DNA of 64,000 bases from Nisaea sp. (GTDB lineage: Bacteria > Pseudomonadota > Alphaproteobacteria > Thalassobaculales > Thalassobaculaceae). Of this stretch, positions 7,068-15,884 are shown in pieces (the first letter of the stretch is position 1; each line of letters begins with the position of its first letter). The position numbers and the translations under genes were made by a program. The stretch spans positions 543,065-607,064 of the forward strand of contig NZ_JAXMNY010000003.1 of NCBI RefSeq assembly GCF_034670185.1, in the 5' to 3' direction. Below the pieces are notes generated by a model. That model saw only the letters and a list, made by a program, of their open reading frames with translations, did not search any database and was not told where the DNA came from.

Positions 7068-9284
7068 TTAGTTGCTGGAGAAGCCGCCGAGATGTTTGAA
7101 GGCAATTCGCAACATGACGGTTTGTTCCGGTTCGATATCGTCGTCTTCCAGCTCGCTTCTTTCATAGACAAGGCCGAATGTGAAGCACTCATCGGCATAA
7201 ACCAGCCCGGAAGATGCGATCAGGGTGCGGTTGGCACCATCTGAGAAGTCCTGCACGATCCGTCCGTTCGCGCTCCAGAACTCGCTTAGTTTCAAGGAGC
7301 CGGAGATATCGAGCTGTTCCCGTTTCAGGAAATTGGTCTCACCCGCAATATCATCGGGATTGGTTTCGTCGTCGAGGAGCACATAGTCAGCGTTGATCGA
7401 GAAGCGGGGATGCTGATAACGCATGCCGATCTCGCTGCGACGCGGGGTGAAGTCATCCTTGTCGAGCCGGAACCGCAACAGGAAGTCGAGATCTTGGCTC
7501 GGACTGATATGCACCCGGCCGACATAGTCCGAGAGATCGTCGTCAAGGCCTGATCCGGCCTCGAACGGGCCATCCCCGAAGAACTGGTAACTCTGGCCGA
7601 AGAGCAAGGTGGAGGAGCCGCCTCCATTGCCATAGACACCCGTTTTGAAACCATAGTCGACGCGGCTGCCACTCGTCACCAGATCGCTTCCGGTGAACCG
7701 GTTCATGCGAAACAGGTTAGTGTCATCGAACAGGAAGGACTGACTGTCCTCATTGGAGATCGCGTCCGGATTCCCGCCGTTGGGGGAAAGCACGAGATTG
7801 ACGATCGGCTCGACGGTCTGGTGGTAGTTTTCTCCAGCCCTGGCCAGCGGATAGCGCCAGTTCATCCCGACCTGGGGGAACAGCCGCCCGGTGTCTCCAC
7901 CCTCGCCGTTCGCAAGGTCGTCGGTCTGGTAGAAGTCGCTGTCGAGTGTCGCGGTCAGGGTGTAAATGTCCCCGGCCGGAGCGATATAGGGCAGGGACCA
8001 GCCGCTGCGTATGGCTATTTTCCGACTGTCCGCGCCGGTCTCCCGGGTCAGCGACATGGCGGTTGCATCCAGTTGGAAACGTCCACCTGCCGGATCCGGT
8101 TCGCCGACAAAACTATATTCGAAAAGCGGCGCGACCGTCGGGGACTTGTCTCTGGAATCACCCGGGTTGAGGCCCTGAAATTTCAACGCTTGAACGGAGG
8201 TGTAATTGCGGCCCCTGAAGCCTTCGGCGTACGCCCGGGAGGTCAGGACCTCGCGGCTGTCGAGGCGATAGCGGCGCAGGTATGTACGGCCGCTGGATTG
8301 CTCCAGGTCGAAGCCGCCGCGCCATGTCCGGTCGAAATCGAAGCGCCCCTCAAGATCCACGCTGCCTTCGGGATCCTGCTCGCCGGTTTCTATGTTGTTG
8401 TCGCGCTGATCAAGCAGCCCGGCTGTGCCTTGAAAATCGATCAGCCCATCGGCGAACCTTTGCCGGTATCTGGCCTTCAGTATGCCGCCGTCTTCGGAAT
8501 AGACGATAGGCATGAGCTCCAGGTCTTTGGACTCGTCAATCACCTGATAGTAGGGCTGGCCATAGATGAAGCCGAGTTCGTCCGAGGTGCCGATCAGAGG
8601 CGCAAGGAAACCGCTGCGCCGATCCACCGTCGGGTCTGGATGCGCCAGATAGGGGGTGTAGAGCACCGGGACGCCGAACATCTCAAGGGTCGCATCGTTG
8701 TAAATGATGTCCTTGGCGACCTCGTCATGTACGATCTTCCGCGCTTTGATCTGCCACAGAGGAGCCCGTGACGGGTCTTCCTTACAGCTGTCGCAAGGCG
8801 TGAAGACAGCACGGGACAATATCTTGCGCTGCCCCGCGGTGCGCGTTCCCCGGTTCGCGGCGAGGCGGGAGCCATCCGTCAGGCGCAGGCGAAGATTATT
8901 GATGAGGCCCGTTTTCAGTTCGTTTTGCAGTTCCGCATAGTCGCTGAAGATGACCTCTCCCGTCGGCTCCAGCAGGGAGATATTGCCGCTGGCGATCACG
9001 GTATCTTCGCGCTGATTGTAGGTGACGCTGTCGGCCAGCAGAACGCGGTCGTTCTGCGAGAGTTCCACATTGCCGCGAGCGGTGATGGTGCCAAGGGTTT
9101 CGTCGTGCACCAGCTCGTCGGCGACCATCAGCACCGGCGCATCGCCGATGGCGCTCTCCTGGGCGCTTGCAGGTCTGGACTGGGTGGCCTGCACACTAAA
9201 GCAGACAGCGGCGACCAGGACATTGCAGCAGATTGTCTCGAGATGGCGGCGTGTCCGGTTCCAGAAATGAAGGCCCAGGATCAT
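7068..9284 (-). CDS. lptD: LPS-assembly outer-membrane protein LptD
   Basis: LptD is the outer-membrane beta-barrel that, with LptE, inserts lipopolysaccharide into the outer leaflet. The 738-residue protein has an N-terminal signal region ending near SRPASAQ, then an OstA/LptA-like jellyroll (VADELVHDETLGTITARGNVEL, residues about 55-75), then a long region of alternating polar and hydrophobic residues typical of barrel strands. CDSC in the N-terminal domain and a single Cys in DECFTFGLVY near the C-terminus are candidates for the inter-domain disulphides known to gate LptD activity. The ATG is preceded by GAGGA that overlaps the end of lptG. LptE was not identified in the window. Confidence 0.95.
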   Translation of the reverse strand: MILGLHFWNRTRRHLETICCNVLVAAVCFSVQATQSRPASAQESAIGDAPVLMVADELVHDETLGTITARGNVELSQNDRVLLADSVTYNQREDTVIASGNISLLEPTGEVIFSDYAELQNELKTGLINNLRLRLTDGSRLAANRGTRTAGQRKILSRAVFTPCDSCKEDPSRAPLWQIKARKIVHDEVAKDIIYNDATLEMFGVPVLYTPYLAHPDPTVDRRSGFLAPLIGTSDELGFIYGQPYYQVIDESKDLELMPIVYSEDGGILKARYRQRFADGLIDFQGTAGLLDQRDNNIETGEQDPEGSVDLEGRFDFDRTWRGGFDLEQSSGRTYLRRYRLDSREVLTSRAYAEGFRGRNYTSVQALKFQGLNPGDSRDKSPTVAPLFEYSFVGEPDPAGGRFQLDATAMSLTRETGADSRKIAIRSGWSLPYIAPAGDIYTLTATLDSDFYQTDDLANGEGGDTGRLFPQVGMNWRYPLARAGENYHQTVEPIVNLVLSPNGGNPDAISNEDSQSFLFDDTNLFRMNRFTGSDLVTSGSRVDYGFKTGVYGNGGGSSTLLFGQSYQFFGDGPFEAGSGLDDDLSDYVGRVHISPSQDLDFLLRFRLDKDDFTPRRSEIGMRYQHPRFSINADYVLLDDETNPDDIAGETNFLKREQLDISGSLKLSEFWSANGRIVQDFSDGANRTLIASSGLVYADECFTFGLVYERSELEDDDIEPEQTVMLRIAFKHLGGFSSN

Positions 9285-9287
9285 GGA

Positions 9288-10382
9288 TTAACCATCCTCA
9301 AGGTGAAGCAGACTGGCGCAGCCGAGCAGCGCGGTCACGGTCGCCGGTGTCCAGGCGGCAAGCACTTCTGGAATCCGGGCGGACAATCCCAGAGCGAAAA
9401 CTAGGTCGGACGCGAAATAAAGAAAAAATCCGGTGAACAGGCCGGCGCTGACCCAGACCATGGTCCCGCCGCGCCGGGTCAGGCGGAGCGAGAAGGTGGC
9501 CGCTATCAGGACCATCGCGCAAAGCAGCAGCGGTGAAGCGAGCAAAGCGTGCCAGTAGAGCCTGTGCCGGACCGCGGAAAAGCCTGCGCTCTCCAGAATA
9601 GAGATGAATTTAGGCAGCTCCCAGAACGACATGGTCTCCGGTGGAGAAAAGCTGTCCTGGATGTTTTCGAGCGTGAGTGCTGTTGGAAGGCGATAAACAG
9701 AGCGGGTTTCCGGAATGGCGTTCTTGGTGGTCAGGATGACGTTATTCATCTGCCAGAAGCCGGATTTCAATGTTGCTTCTGCGGCGTCGACCCTGGCGTC
9801 GAAGTTGTCTTCTCCTTCGAAGAACAGCACGGTCAGGCCAGACAGGCTGGCGCCGTCGGCCGCCACGCCAGTGGCATGCAGGACGAAATGGCCGGTACTG
9901 TTCTGCTCCCGGAGCCACAGACCACCATCTGTCAGCGCCATGAAGTTTCCCTTATCCCGCAGGACCTTGTTCTCGAGCGCTTCGTATTTGGCCGTCATCA
10001 CGGAGGCGACCGGATTGAAGACGGTGATCTTGAAGACCCCGATCAGGAACGCGATCATCAGGGCCGGCAGCAGGAACTGCCAGACCGAAACACCGGCCGC
10101 GCGCGCCACCACAAGTTCGTTCGAACGCGTCATCCGGGTGAAGGCCAGCATGGCGCCGAACAGGGTGGCAAATGGCAGGATGGTCTGCCCCATCTGGGGA
10201 GCTTTCAGTGCAGCCATTTGCAGCATCAGGGTCAGGGTTGCGAGTTCTTTGTCAGACCCCCGTCGCAGCAACTCGATGGCATCGAGCAGATAAACAATCC
10301 CCATGATCGCGAAGAACGTGCCGAGCACCCAGAAAAGGAACTGCTTGCCGAAATAAAATGAGAGCGTCCCCGACAATTTCAT
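9288..10382 (-). CDS. lptG: LPS export ABC transporter permease LptG
   Basis: LptG and LptF form the inner-membrane heterodimer of the LptB2FG transporter, which extracts LPS and feeds it to the periplasmic bridge. The 364-residue protein has the YjgP/YjgQ layout: transmembrane segments near the N-terminus (FWVLGTFFAIMGIVYLLDAIELLR), a cytoplasmic segment TRSNELVVARAAGVS that contacts the ATPase, a periplasmic beta-rich domain in the middle, and three C-terminal membrane helices ending at TALLGCASLLHLEDG. Its start overlaps the lptF stop in an ATGA, so the two permease subunits are translationally coupled. The ATPase LptB is not in this window. Confidence 0.95.
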   Translation of the reverse strand: MKLSGTLSFYFGKQFLFWVLGTFFAIMGIVYLLDAIELLRRGSDKELATLTLMLQMAALKAPQMGQTILPFATLFGAMLAFTRMTRSNELVVARAAGVSVWQFLLPALMIAFLIGVFKITVFNPVASVMTAKYEALENKVLRDKGNFMALTDGGLWLREQNSTGHFVLHATGVAADGASLSGLTVLFFEGEDNFDARVDAAEATLKSGFWQMNNVILTTKNAIPETRSVYRLPTALTLENIQDSFSPPETMSFWELPKFISILESAGFSAVRHRLYWHALLASPLLLCAMVLIAATFSLRLTRRGGTMVWVSAGLFTGFFLYFASDLVFALGLSARIPEVLAAWTPATVTALLGCASLLHLEDG

Positions 10383-11503
10383 GCGGGCGACCCTTCGACC
10401 GGTGCGGACGGAGAGCGTGGCCGGCGCAGCTTCTGACGGGCCAGAATGATCAGGCAGATCAGTATTGGTGCGATCGCGCTGCCATACATCAGCGGCAGCA
10501 ATCCGAACTCCTTGGCCGCCGCGTATTTCGAGCCGAGAACTGCCGCCTGCACCAGGCCGACCAGAACGACCGCGACAATCAGGCGGCGGCTCTGGCCCCG
10601 GCGGGAGAATTCCCCCTTCAGAATGACGACCAGCCCGATCAATGGCAGGGCGAGACCGAGCAGTGGCGTGACCAGGCGGCTATGCCCCTCAGCCTTGTAT
10701 TTGAGGAAATTGCGGGGCTGGGTGATTTGCTCCGTCGGGTTGAGCAACTCGTCGACGAAAAGCTCGTTTTGGTCGCGCGCCGTACGCTGACCCGCTTCGC
10801 CCAGGCCGCCAAGATCGACAGTGTAGCGATCGAAATAGAGAATATTGATACGCCCAGTCGCATTTTCGCGTGCCTGCCGGTTGCCGTTCACCATCAGGAC
10901 TTTCGGATCATTGCCATCGAGAATCAGCGCCCCTCGTTCGGCCAGCAGGGTGACCGACTCGCTCTCGTCACGATCATCCTGGACGATAATCCCGGCAAGC
11001 TCTCCGTCCGGTTGGCGGGCGCGCACGAAAACCGTCACGTCGTCGCTGATAGAATTGAAGACACCCTCGCGCAGCAACACGTTGGTGTAATTGTGCCGGA
11101 TCTGGAACTGCAGCTCCTTGAAGCCGCGGTAAGAGACCGGGACCAGATACAGGCTCAGCAGATAGCCGAGCAGAGTAACAATGATGGAAACGATTATGGC
11201 CGGGCGGGCAAGCCCCAGCGGCCCGAGGCCGGACGCGGTGAGCACGACCAGTTCGCGATCGCTTGCCATCCGGCTATAGACGAACATCGTCGCGGCGAAA
11301 CAGGCAATGGGCAGCACCAGCGATAGCCAGGTCGGCATCAGCAGAACAGTGAAGTAGATGAATGTCGCGAGCGGTAGGCCCCGGTTCACGATCATGTCGA
11401 TGAAACGCAGGGACTGGCTCAGCCAGATGACACAGGTCAGCGAGACCACAACAATGATCATCGCGGCCACTATCTGGCGAATGACGTAGCGGTCGATCCT
11501 CAT
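10379..11503 (-). CDS. lptF: LPS export ABC transporter permease LptF
   Basis: LptF is the partner permease of LptG. The 374-residue protein starts MRIDRYVIRQIVAAMIIVV, a typical LptF N-terminus, so I preferred this ATG over a longer frame that reaches 11590 with an uncharacteristic leader. It has two N-terminal helices, the coupling segment MASDRELVVLTASGLGP, a periplasmic beta domain (FVRARQPDGELAGIIVQDD and RINILYFDRYTVDL), and C-terminal helices including PLLGLALPLIGLVVILKG. The C-terminal tail is basic (RQKLRRPRSPSAP). It is the first gene of the minus-strand run that continues through lptG, lptD, surA, pdxA and rsmA, and it diverges from pepA. Confidence 0.94.
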   Translation of the reverse strand: MRIDRYVIRQIVAAMIIVVVSLTCVIWLSQSLRFIDMIVNRGLPLATFIYFTVLLMPTWLSLVLPIACFAATMFVYSRMASDRELVVLTASGLGPLGLARPAIIVSIIVTLLGYLLSLYLVPVSYRGFKELQFQIRHNYTNVLLREGVFNSISDDVTVFVRARQPDGELAGIIVQDDRDESESVTLLAERGALILDGNDPKVLMVNGNRQARENATGRINILYFDRYTVDLGGLGEAGQRTARDQNELFVDELLNPTEQITQPRNFLKYKAEGHSRLVTPLLGLALPLIGLVVILKGEFSRRGQSRRLIVAVVLVGLVQAAVLGSKYAAAKEFGLLPLMYGSAIAPILICLIILARQKLRRPRSPSAPVEGSPA

Positions 11504-11743
11504 GATCCCGTTTGGCTGGTCGTGCCCAGGCGGGTTCTTGCGCAACCCGCTTCGAAGAGCGCATGATAGCGATGTTTCAAGTGTTTCCAATCACGAACTT
11601 AATCAGGATGCGAGCAGCACAGGTTCGTTACCCGCGCATGCAGGGCTACCCGGCGACACAGCGCCCGCGGAAATCTTCCGGTCGGCACACCAGGCACGCA
11701 TGCGCCTGATCGGCGCGAACCTTTGCTCAGAGGGAGAATCGGA

Positions 11744-13231
11744 ATGAAAATTGGGTTTCAGAAGTTGGCCTTGCCGACCAAGGGCGCAGTGGTTGTCGGA
11801 GTGATGGAAGACAATGTCCTGCTGCCGCTTGGCGCCACACTGGACGAGCAACTCGGCGGCCTGCTGTCGCGGGCAATGAAGGCCGGCAAATTCACCGGCA
11901 AGTCAAACCAGACCCTCTCCGTGTTCGGTGCGACGGGCACGGTGCTCCTGTATGGCCTCGGTGACGGCAGCAAGATCGACGAGCTTTGGGCCGAGAATGC
12001 AGGCGGCTCCATCGTCGGCGCTCTGCTCGATGCGGGCGACAAGGAAGCGGCTGTGTTGTTCGAGTCGCACGCTCCGGACGGCACGGCAGACGAAGGCGCG
12101 GCTGCCCGGGCTGCCCGGCTGGCGTTCGGCGGCCTGCTGCGCACTTATCGTTTCGACAAGTACAAGACCAAGCAGAAAAAGGAAGACCTGCCTGTCCTGC
12201 AGAAGCTGACGGTTCTGACCGATGAAGCGACGGCGGCAAAGAAAGCCTTTGCCGGGCTGCATGCCGTTGCGGACGGTGTCTTCATGGCCCGCGATCTGGT
12301 CAGCGAGCCGGCGAACGTGCTCTACCCGACTTCCTACACCAAGCGTATCGAGGAGCTGTCAGAGCTCGGCGTGAAGATCGAGGTGCTGGACGAAAAGCAG
12401 ATGACCAAGCTCGGCATGGGCGCGCTGCTCGGTGTCGGCCAGGGCTCCGAGCGCGAGAGCCGGATGGTCATTATGCGCTGGGACGGTGGGCCGAAGAAGC
12501 AGCAGCCGATTGCCTTTGTCGGCAAGGGGGTCTGCTTCGATACCGGCGGCATTTCCCTGAAGCCGGCGGGTGGCATGGAAGACATGAAGTGGGACATGGG
12601 TGGCTCCGCAACCGTGGTCGGCCTGATGAAGGCGCTGGCAGGGCGGAAGGCAAAAGCCAACGTGATCGGCGTTGTCGGCCTGGTCGAGAACATGCCGGAC
12701 GGCAATGCCCAGCGGCCGGGCGACGTGGTTACGTCCATGTCCGGTCAAACCATCGAGATCATCAATACCGATGCTGAGGGCCGTCTCGTTCTGGCCGACG
12801 CGCTCTGGTACACGCAAGACCGCTTCAAACCGCAATTCATGGTCGATCTCGCGACCTTGACCGGCGCCATGATGGTCGCACTCGGTCAGGTCAATTGCGG
12901 CTTCTTCGCAAACAATGACGAACTGGCCGGCAAGCTTGAGGTCGCCTCGAAAACCGCTGGTGAGAAGATCTGGCGGATGCCGCTCGGCGAGGAATACAAC
13001 AAGATGATGGACAGCGACATTGCCGACATGAAGAACGCCGGCGCGCGCTGGGGTGGCAGCATCACCGCCGCCTGCTTCCTTGAGCGGTTCGTCAACGACC
13101 TGCCGTGGGTGCATATGGACATCGCCGGCATGGCCTGGGCTTCCAAGGCGTCCTCGACGGTGCCGAAAGGCGGAACCGGCTGGGGCGTGCGTTTGCTCAA
13201 TGAGCTGGTGCAGGCGAATTACGAAGCCTGA
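11744..13231 (+). CDS. pepA: Leucyl aminopeptidase (M17 family)
   Basis: PepA is a cytosolic hexameric dizinc aminopeptidase that removes N-terminal residues from peptides; in Escherichia coli it also binds DNA. The 495-residue protein has a variable N-terminal domain and a C-terminal catalytic domain with FVGKGVCFDTGGISLKPA, the signature NTDAEGRLVLADAL, and a metal-binding MKWDMGGSA segment. I chose the ATG at 11744 because AGGGAGA lies six bases upstream; a TTG at 11723 in the same frame is less likely. It diverges from lptF and is followed after 20 bases by holC, a gene order also seen in gammaproteobacteria. Confidence 0.96.
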   Translation: MKIGFQKLALPTKGAVVVGVMEDNVLLPLGATLDEQLGGLLSRAMKAGKFTGKSNQTLSVFGATGTVLLYGLGDGSKIDELWAENAGGSIVGALLDAGDKEAAVLFESHAPDGTADEGAAARAARLAFGGLLRTYRFDKYKTKQKKEDLPVLQKLTVLTDEATAAKKAFAGLHAVADGVFMARDLVSEPANVLYPTSYTKRIEELSELGVKIEVLDEKQMTKLGMGALLGVGQGSERESRMVIMRWDGGPKKQQPIAFVGKGVCFDTGGISLKPAGGMEDMKWDMGGSATVVGLMKALAGRKAKANVIGVVGLVENMPDGNAQRPGDVVTSMSGQTIEIINTDAEGRLVLADALWYTQDRFKPQFMVDLATLTGAMMVALGQVNCGFFANNDELAGKLEVASKTAGEKIWRMPLGEEYNKMMDSDIADMKNAGARWGGSITAACFLERFVNDLPWVHMDIAGMAWASKASSTVPKGGTGWGVRLLNELVQANYEA

Positions 13232-13251
13232 CCGGCACGGCGCTCCTTGTG

Positions 13252-13701
13252 ATGACAGACATCAACTTCTACCATCTGACGGCGCGTCCCTTGGAATGGG
13301 CTCTGCCGAAGCTTCTTGAAAAGTCGCTTCAGGCGGAGGCCCGCGTCGTCGTGATGGCGTCGAGCGAGGAGCGCGTCGCCGACCTCAATGCCCATCTCTG
13401 GGCGTTCGATCAGGATAGCTGGCTGCCTCATGGCAGCGAAAAGGACGGGAACGCGGAATTGCAGCCGATCTGGCTGACGATTGCGGACGAAAACCCGAAC
13501 GAGGCGCGCTTTCTGTTTCTGACGGATGGCGCGACCTCGGAGCATGTGAGCGATTACGAGCGCGTGTTCGAGCTGTTCGACGGCCGCAACGACGAAGCGG
13601 TGAAAGCAGCACGGGCCCGCTGGAAGGATTACAAGGCTGCCGGTCATACGCTCGCCTACTGGCGGCAGACCGAAAGCGGCGGTTGGGAGAAGGCTGGCTG
13701 A
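13252..13701 (+). CDS. holC: DNA polymerase III chi subunit
   Basis: Chi links the polymerase III clamp loader to single-stranded DNA-binding protein at the fork. This 149-residue protein matches the family in length and pattern: the N-terminal INFYHLT strand, WALPKLLEKSLQAEARVVVMA, the segment LNAHLWAFDQDSWLPHG, and the C-terminal YERVFELFDGRNDEAVKAAR followed by WKDYKAAGHTLAYWRQ. A GTG immediately before the chosen ATG is an alternative start. It sits directly after pepA, the conserved pepA-holC pair. No psi subunit gene is nearby, as usual for alphaproteobacteria. Confidence 0.93.
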   Translation: MTDINFYHLTARPLEWALPKLLEKSLQAEARVVVMASSEERVADLNAHLWAFDQDSWLPHGSEKDGNAELQPIWLTIADENPNEARFLFLTDGATSEHVSDYERVFELFDGRNDEAVKAARARWKDYKAAGHTLAYWRQTESGGWEKAG

Positions 13702-13741
13702 GTCCGGTCATGGATGAAATTAGCGAACCCTGGAGTAACAG

Positions 13742-14959
13742 GTGAAATACGATTTCGATCAGGAGATCCGGCGGACCGGGACGAATTCCGTCAAGTGGCA
13801 GATCTATTGGCGCGGCGACAAGCGGGAGCTGTGGGAAGGCACGGACCCTGATCTTGGCGCCGAGCGGACCTTGCCCATGTGGGTCGCCGACATGGATTTC
13901 CAGATTGCGGAGCCGATCCGCGAGGCCATGCGCGCGCGCATCGATCATCCGATCTTCGGTTATGTGGTCCGTACGCCGGACTATAACGAAGCGATTACCG
14001 GCTGGATGGAACGGCGCCATGGCTGGAAGGTCGATCCGGAATGGATCGTCAATACGCCGGGCGTGGTGCCGGCCCTCAATCTGCTGGTCCGGGCTCTGAC
14101 CGAACCGGGCGACAAGGTACTGATCCAGCGTCCGGTCTATTATCCCTTCACCTACGCGATCGAGAATAACGGTCGTGAAGTTGTCTCCAACTCGCTGGTG
14201 ATGGAGAACGGTGTCTACCGGATGGATTTCGACGATCTTGAAGCCAAGACGGCGGACCCAAAGGTGAAGCTTTGCGTCTTCTGCAGTCCGCACAATCCGG
14301 TTGGCCGGGTCTGGACTGAGGAGGAACTGAAGCGGTTTGGCGAAATCTGCAAAAAGAACGGTGTTGTCGTCATTGCCGACGAGATCCATGGCGACCTGAT
14401 GCTGAACGGCTCCAAATTCGTGCCGTTTGGAACGCTTGGAGCGGACATGATGGACAATGCGGTTGTCTGCACGGCACCGTCGAAGACCTTCAATCTGGCA
14501 GGCCTTCACACGTCCAACATGATCGTCTCGAACGAGGCTTACCGGAAGGCGCTGAACAAGGAGATTTTTGCCTCCGGCATCGGCGGCATGAACAGCTTTG
14601 GTCTGGTTGCCACCATGGCTGCCTACAACGAAGGCGAGGAGTGGCTGGCACAGGTGCTCGATTACCTGAGCGAAAACGCCAACTACCTTGAAAGCTTCAT
14701 TGCCGAGCGTATTCCGGAGATCAAGGTGGTGCATCCGGAAGGCACCTATCTGGTCTGGCTCGATTGCCGGGGGCTTGGCCTCGACAAGCTGGAGCTTGAA
14801 GCCCTGATGCATGAAGAAGCGAAAGTCCTGTTCGACGAGGGCTATGTCTTCGGCGTCGAGGGCGAGGGTTTCGAGCGCATCAATATCGCTTGCCCGCGCT
14901 CTATCCTGACCGATGCGCTGGAGCGGATCGAGGCCGCGGTGGCGAAACGCCGCGCCTGA
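13742..14959 (+). CDS. PatB/MalY-type PLP aminotransferase (putative cystathionine beta-lyase)
   Basis: A fold-type I pyridoxal-phosphate enzyme of 405 residues in the MalY/PatB class, which mostly cleave C-S bonds in cystathionine or cysteine conjugates. Visible family features are LPMWVADMDF (44-53), the cofactor-contacting NTPGVVPALN (104-113), NPVGRVW (185-191), ADEIHGDL (212-219) and the Schiff-base lysine K248 in APSKTF. The start codon is GTG, with GGAG a few bases upstream and no better ATG. The ORF begins 40 bases after holC and could share its transcript. The class is firm, but substrate cannot be read from sequence: aminotransferase or beta-lyase activity are both possible. Confidence 0.85.
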   Translation: MKYDFDQEIRRTGTNSVKWQIYWRGDKRELWEGTDPDLGAERTLPMWVADMDFQIAEPIREAMRARIDHPIFGYVVRTPDYNEAITGWMERRHGWKVDPEWIVNTPGVVPALNLLVRALTEPGDKVLIQRPVYYPFTYAIENNGREVVSNSLVMENGVYRMDFDDLEAKTADPKVKLCVFCSPHNPVGRVWTEEELKRFGEICKKNGVVVIADEIHGDLMLNGSKFVPFGTLGADMMDNAVVCTAPSKTFNLAGLHTSNMIVSNEAYRKALNKEIFASGIGGMNSFGLVATMAAYNEGEEWLAQVLDYLSENANYLESFIAERIPEIKVVHPEGTYLVWLDCRGLGLDKLELEALMHEEAKVLFDEGYVFGVEGEGFERINIACPRSILTDALERIEAAVAKRRA

Positions 14960-15128
14960 TCAGGCGTTCGGGGTAAAAGTTCGGGGCGGGGCATGTCATT
15001 GGGTGGCTTGCCCCGTACCGCCCGCACCGCTATAAGGCGCGCGCCGGGCGCTTTTGCGCCCGCTTAGCTTTTTCAATCGAATTTCGCGGGTGGCTCCGGC
15101 CGTCCAGCAGAACCAGAAGAGAGACACG

Positions 15129-15551
15129 ATGGCCATTCAGCGCACTTTCTCCATCCTCAAGCCGGACGCAACCGAGCGTAACCTGACCGGTGGCGTCAAC
15201 AAAATGATCGAAGAAGCGGGCCTGCGCATTGTCGCGCAGAAGCGCATCCAGATGACTCAGAAGCAGGCTGAAACCTTCTACGCCGTGCATAGCGAGCGTC
15301 CGTTCTTCGGCGAGCTCGTCGAGTTCATGATCTCGGCTCCGGTTGTCGTACAGGTTCTGGAAGGCGAAAACGCCATCGCGACCTATCGCGACGTGATGGG
15401 CGCCACCAACCCGGCCGAAGCAGCCGAAGGCACCATCCGGAAGGCCTATGCCAAGTCCATCGGTGAGAACACCGTGCACGGTTCCGATGCCGAGGAAACC
15501 GCCGTGATCGAGATCGCCCAGTTCTTCAGCGGCAACGAAATCGTCGGCTGA
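15129..15551 (+). CDS. ndk: Nucleoside diphosphate kinase
   Basis: Ndk transfers the gamma phosphate between nucleoside triphosphates and diphosphates through a phosphohistidine. The 140-residue protein is full length and starts MAIQRTFSILKPDATERN. The catalytic histidine is H117 in NTVHGSDAEETA. A longer frame begins at 15054 but the ATG at 15129 is preceded by AAGAGAG and matches the usual N-terminus. The gene is followed by a strong bidirectional terminator, so it is probably transcribed alone or with the preceding aminotransferase. The 5' gap (14960-15128) has a GGGGCA/TGCCCC inverted repeat at 14993-15016 but no clear promoter. Confidence 0.98.
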   Translation: MAIQRTFSILKPDATERNLTGGVNKMIEEAGLRIVAQKRIQMTQKQAETFYAVHSERPFFGELVEFMISAPVVVQVLEGENAIATYRDVMGATNPAEAAEGTIRKAYAKSIGENTVHGSDAEETAVIEIAQFFSGNEIVG

Positions 15552-15569
15552 GTTATTGCTGCCGAATAG

Positions 15570-15601
15570 AAAAAGGGCCGGTCAACTGACCGGCCCTTTT
15601 T
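15570..15601. terminator. Bidirectional terminator between ndk and the oxidase subunit gene
   Basis: GGGCCGGTC and GACCGGCCC form a perfect stem around AACT, flanked by five A residues on one side and five T residues on the other. It can therefore end both the plus-strand ndk transcript and the minus-strand message arriving from the cytochrome oxidase subunit gene. Confidence 0.9.
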
Positions 15602-15652
15602 GATTCCGCCTTGCGGCTGGTTTGACTGGTCCACCGGTCAGACCAAGAGGGG

Positions 15653-15790
15653 TCAGACCAGGAAGATGGCCATCAGGATCAGCAGAATGATGACACTCAC
15701 GGTCGACCATTTCAGCATGCCGATGAACCACTCGTAATTATTCTTGTATTCCGGATAATTGCTGTCCGTGGATCCGTTGCTCGCAGCCAT
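15653..15790 (-). CDS. aa3-type cytochrome c oxidase subunit IV (45 residues)
   Basis: A very short gene with a GGAGG ribosome-binding site six bases before its ATG. The product begins MAASNGSTDSNYPEYKNNYE and continues with one hydrophobic helix (WSTVSVIILLILMAIFLV). This matches the small bacterial aa3 oxidase subunit IV family: a short polar N-terminus with a Tyr/Asn-rich patch ahead of a single transmembrane segment. In Paracoccus the equivalent subunit is the fourth, non-essential subunit of the aa3 oxidase. The catalytic subunit genes (ctaC/D/E) are not in this window, so the gene is an orphan here, which is usual for the family. A terminator lies downstream. Confidence 0.82.
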   Translation of the reverse strand: MAASNGSTDSNYPEYKNNYEWFIGMLKWSTVSVIILLILMAIFLV

Positions 15791-15884
15791 ATCGCCTCCG
15801 TAGAAATGTCATGCCGGGCTGAACCCGGTTCGTAACTCTGCAAACTGTATAATTCAGCGGGCCCGAGGCGCCAAGCCTCTATCG

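Noticed and set aside
7821..8771. Open frame of 316 codons antisense to lptD
   Set aside because: Opposite to a well supported gene and without motif or ribosome-binding site.
13385..14812. Open frame of 475 codons antisense to the PatB-type gene
   Set aside because: Shadow of the plus-strand coding frame, no domain pattern.
15637..15660. Direct repeat of GGTCAGACCA near the oxidase subunit stop
   Set aside because: Two copies four bases apart, one within the coding end; too short and local to call a functional repeat.
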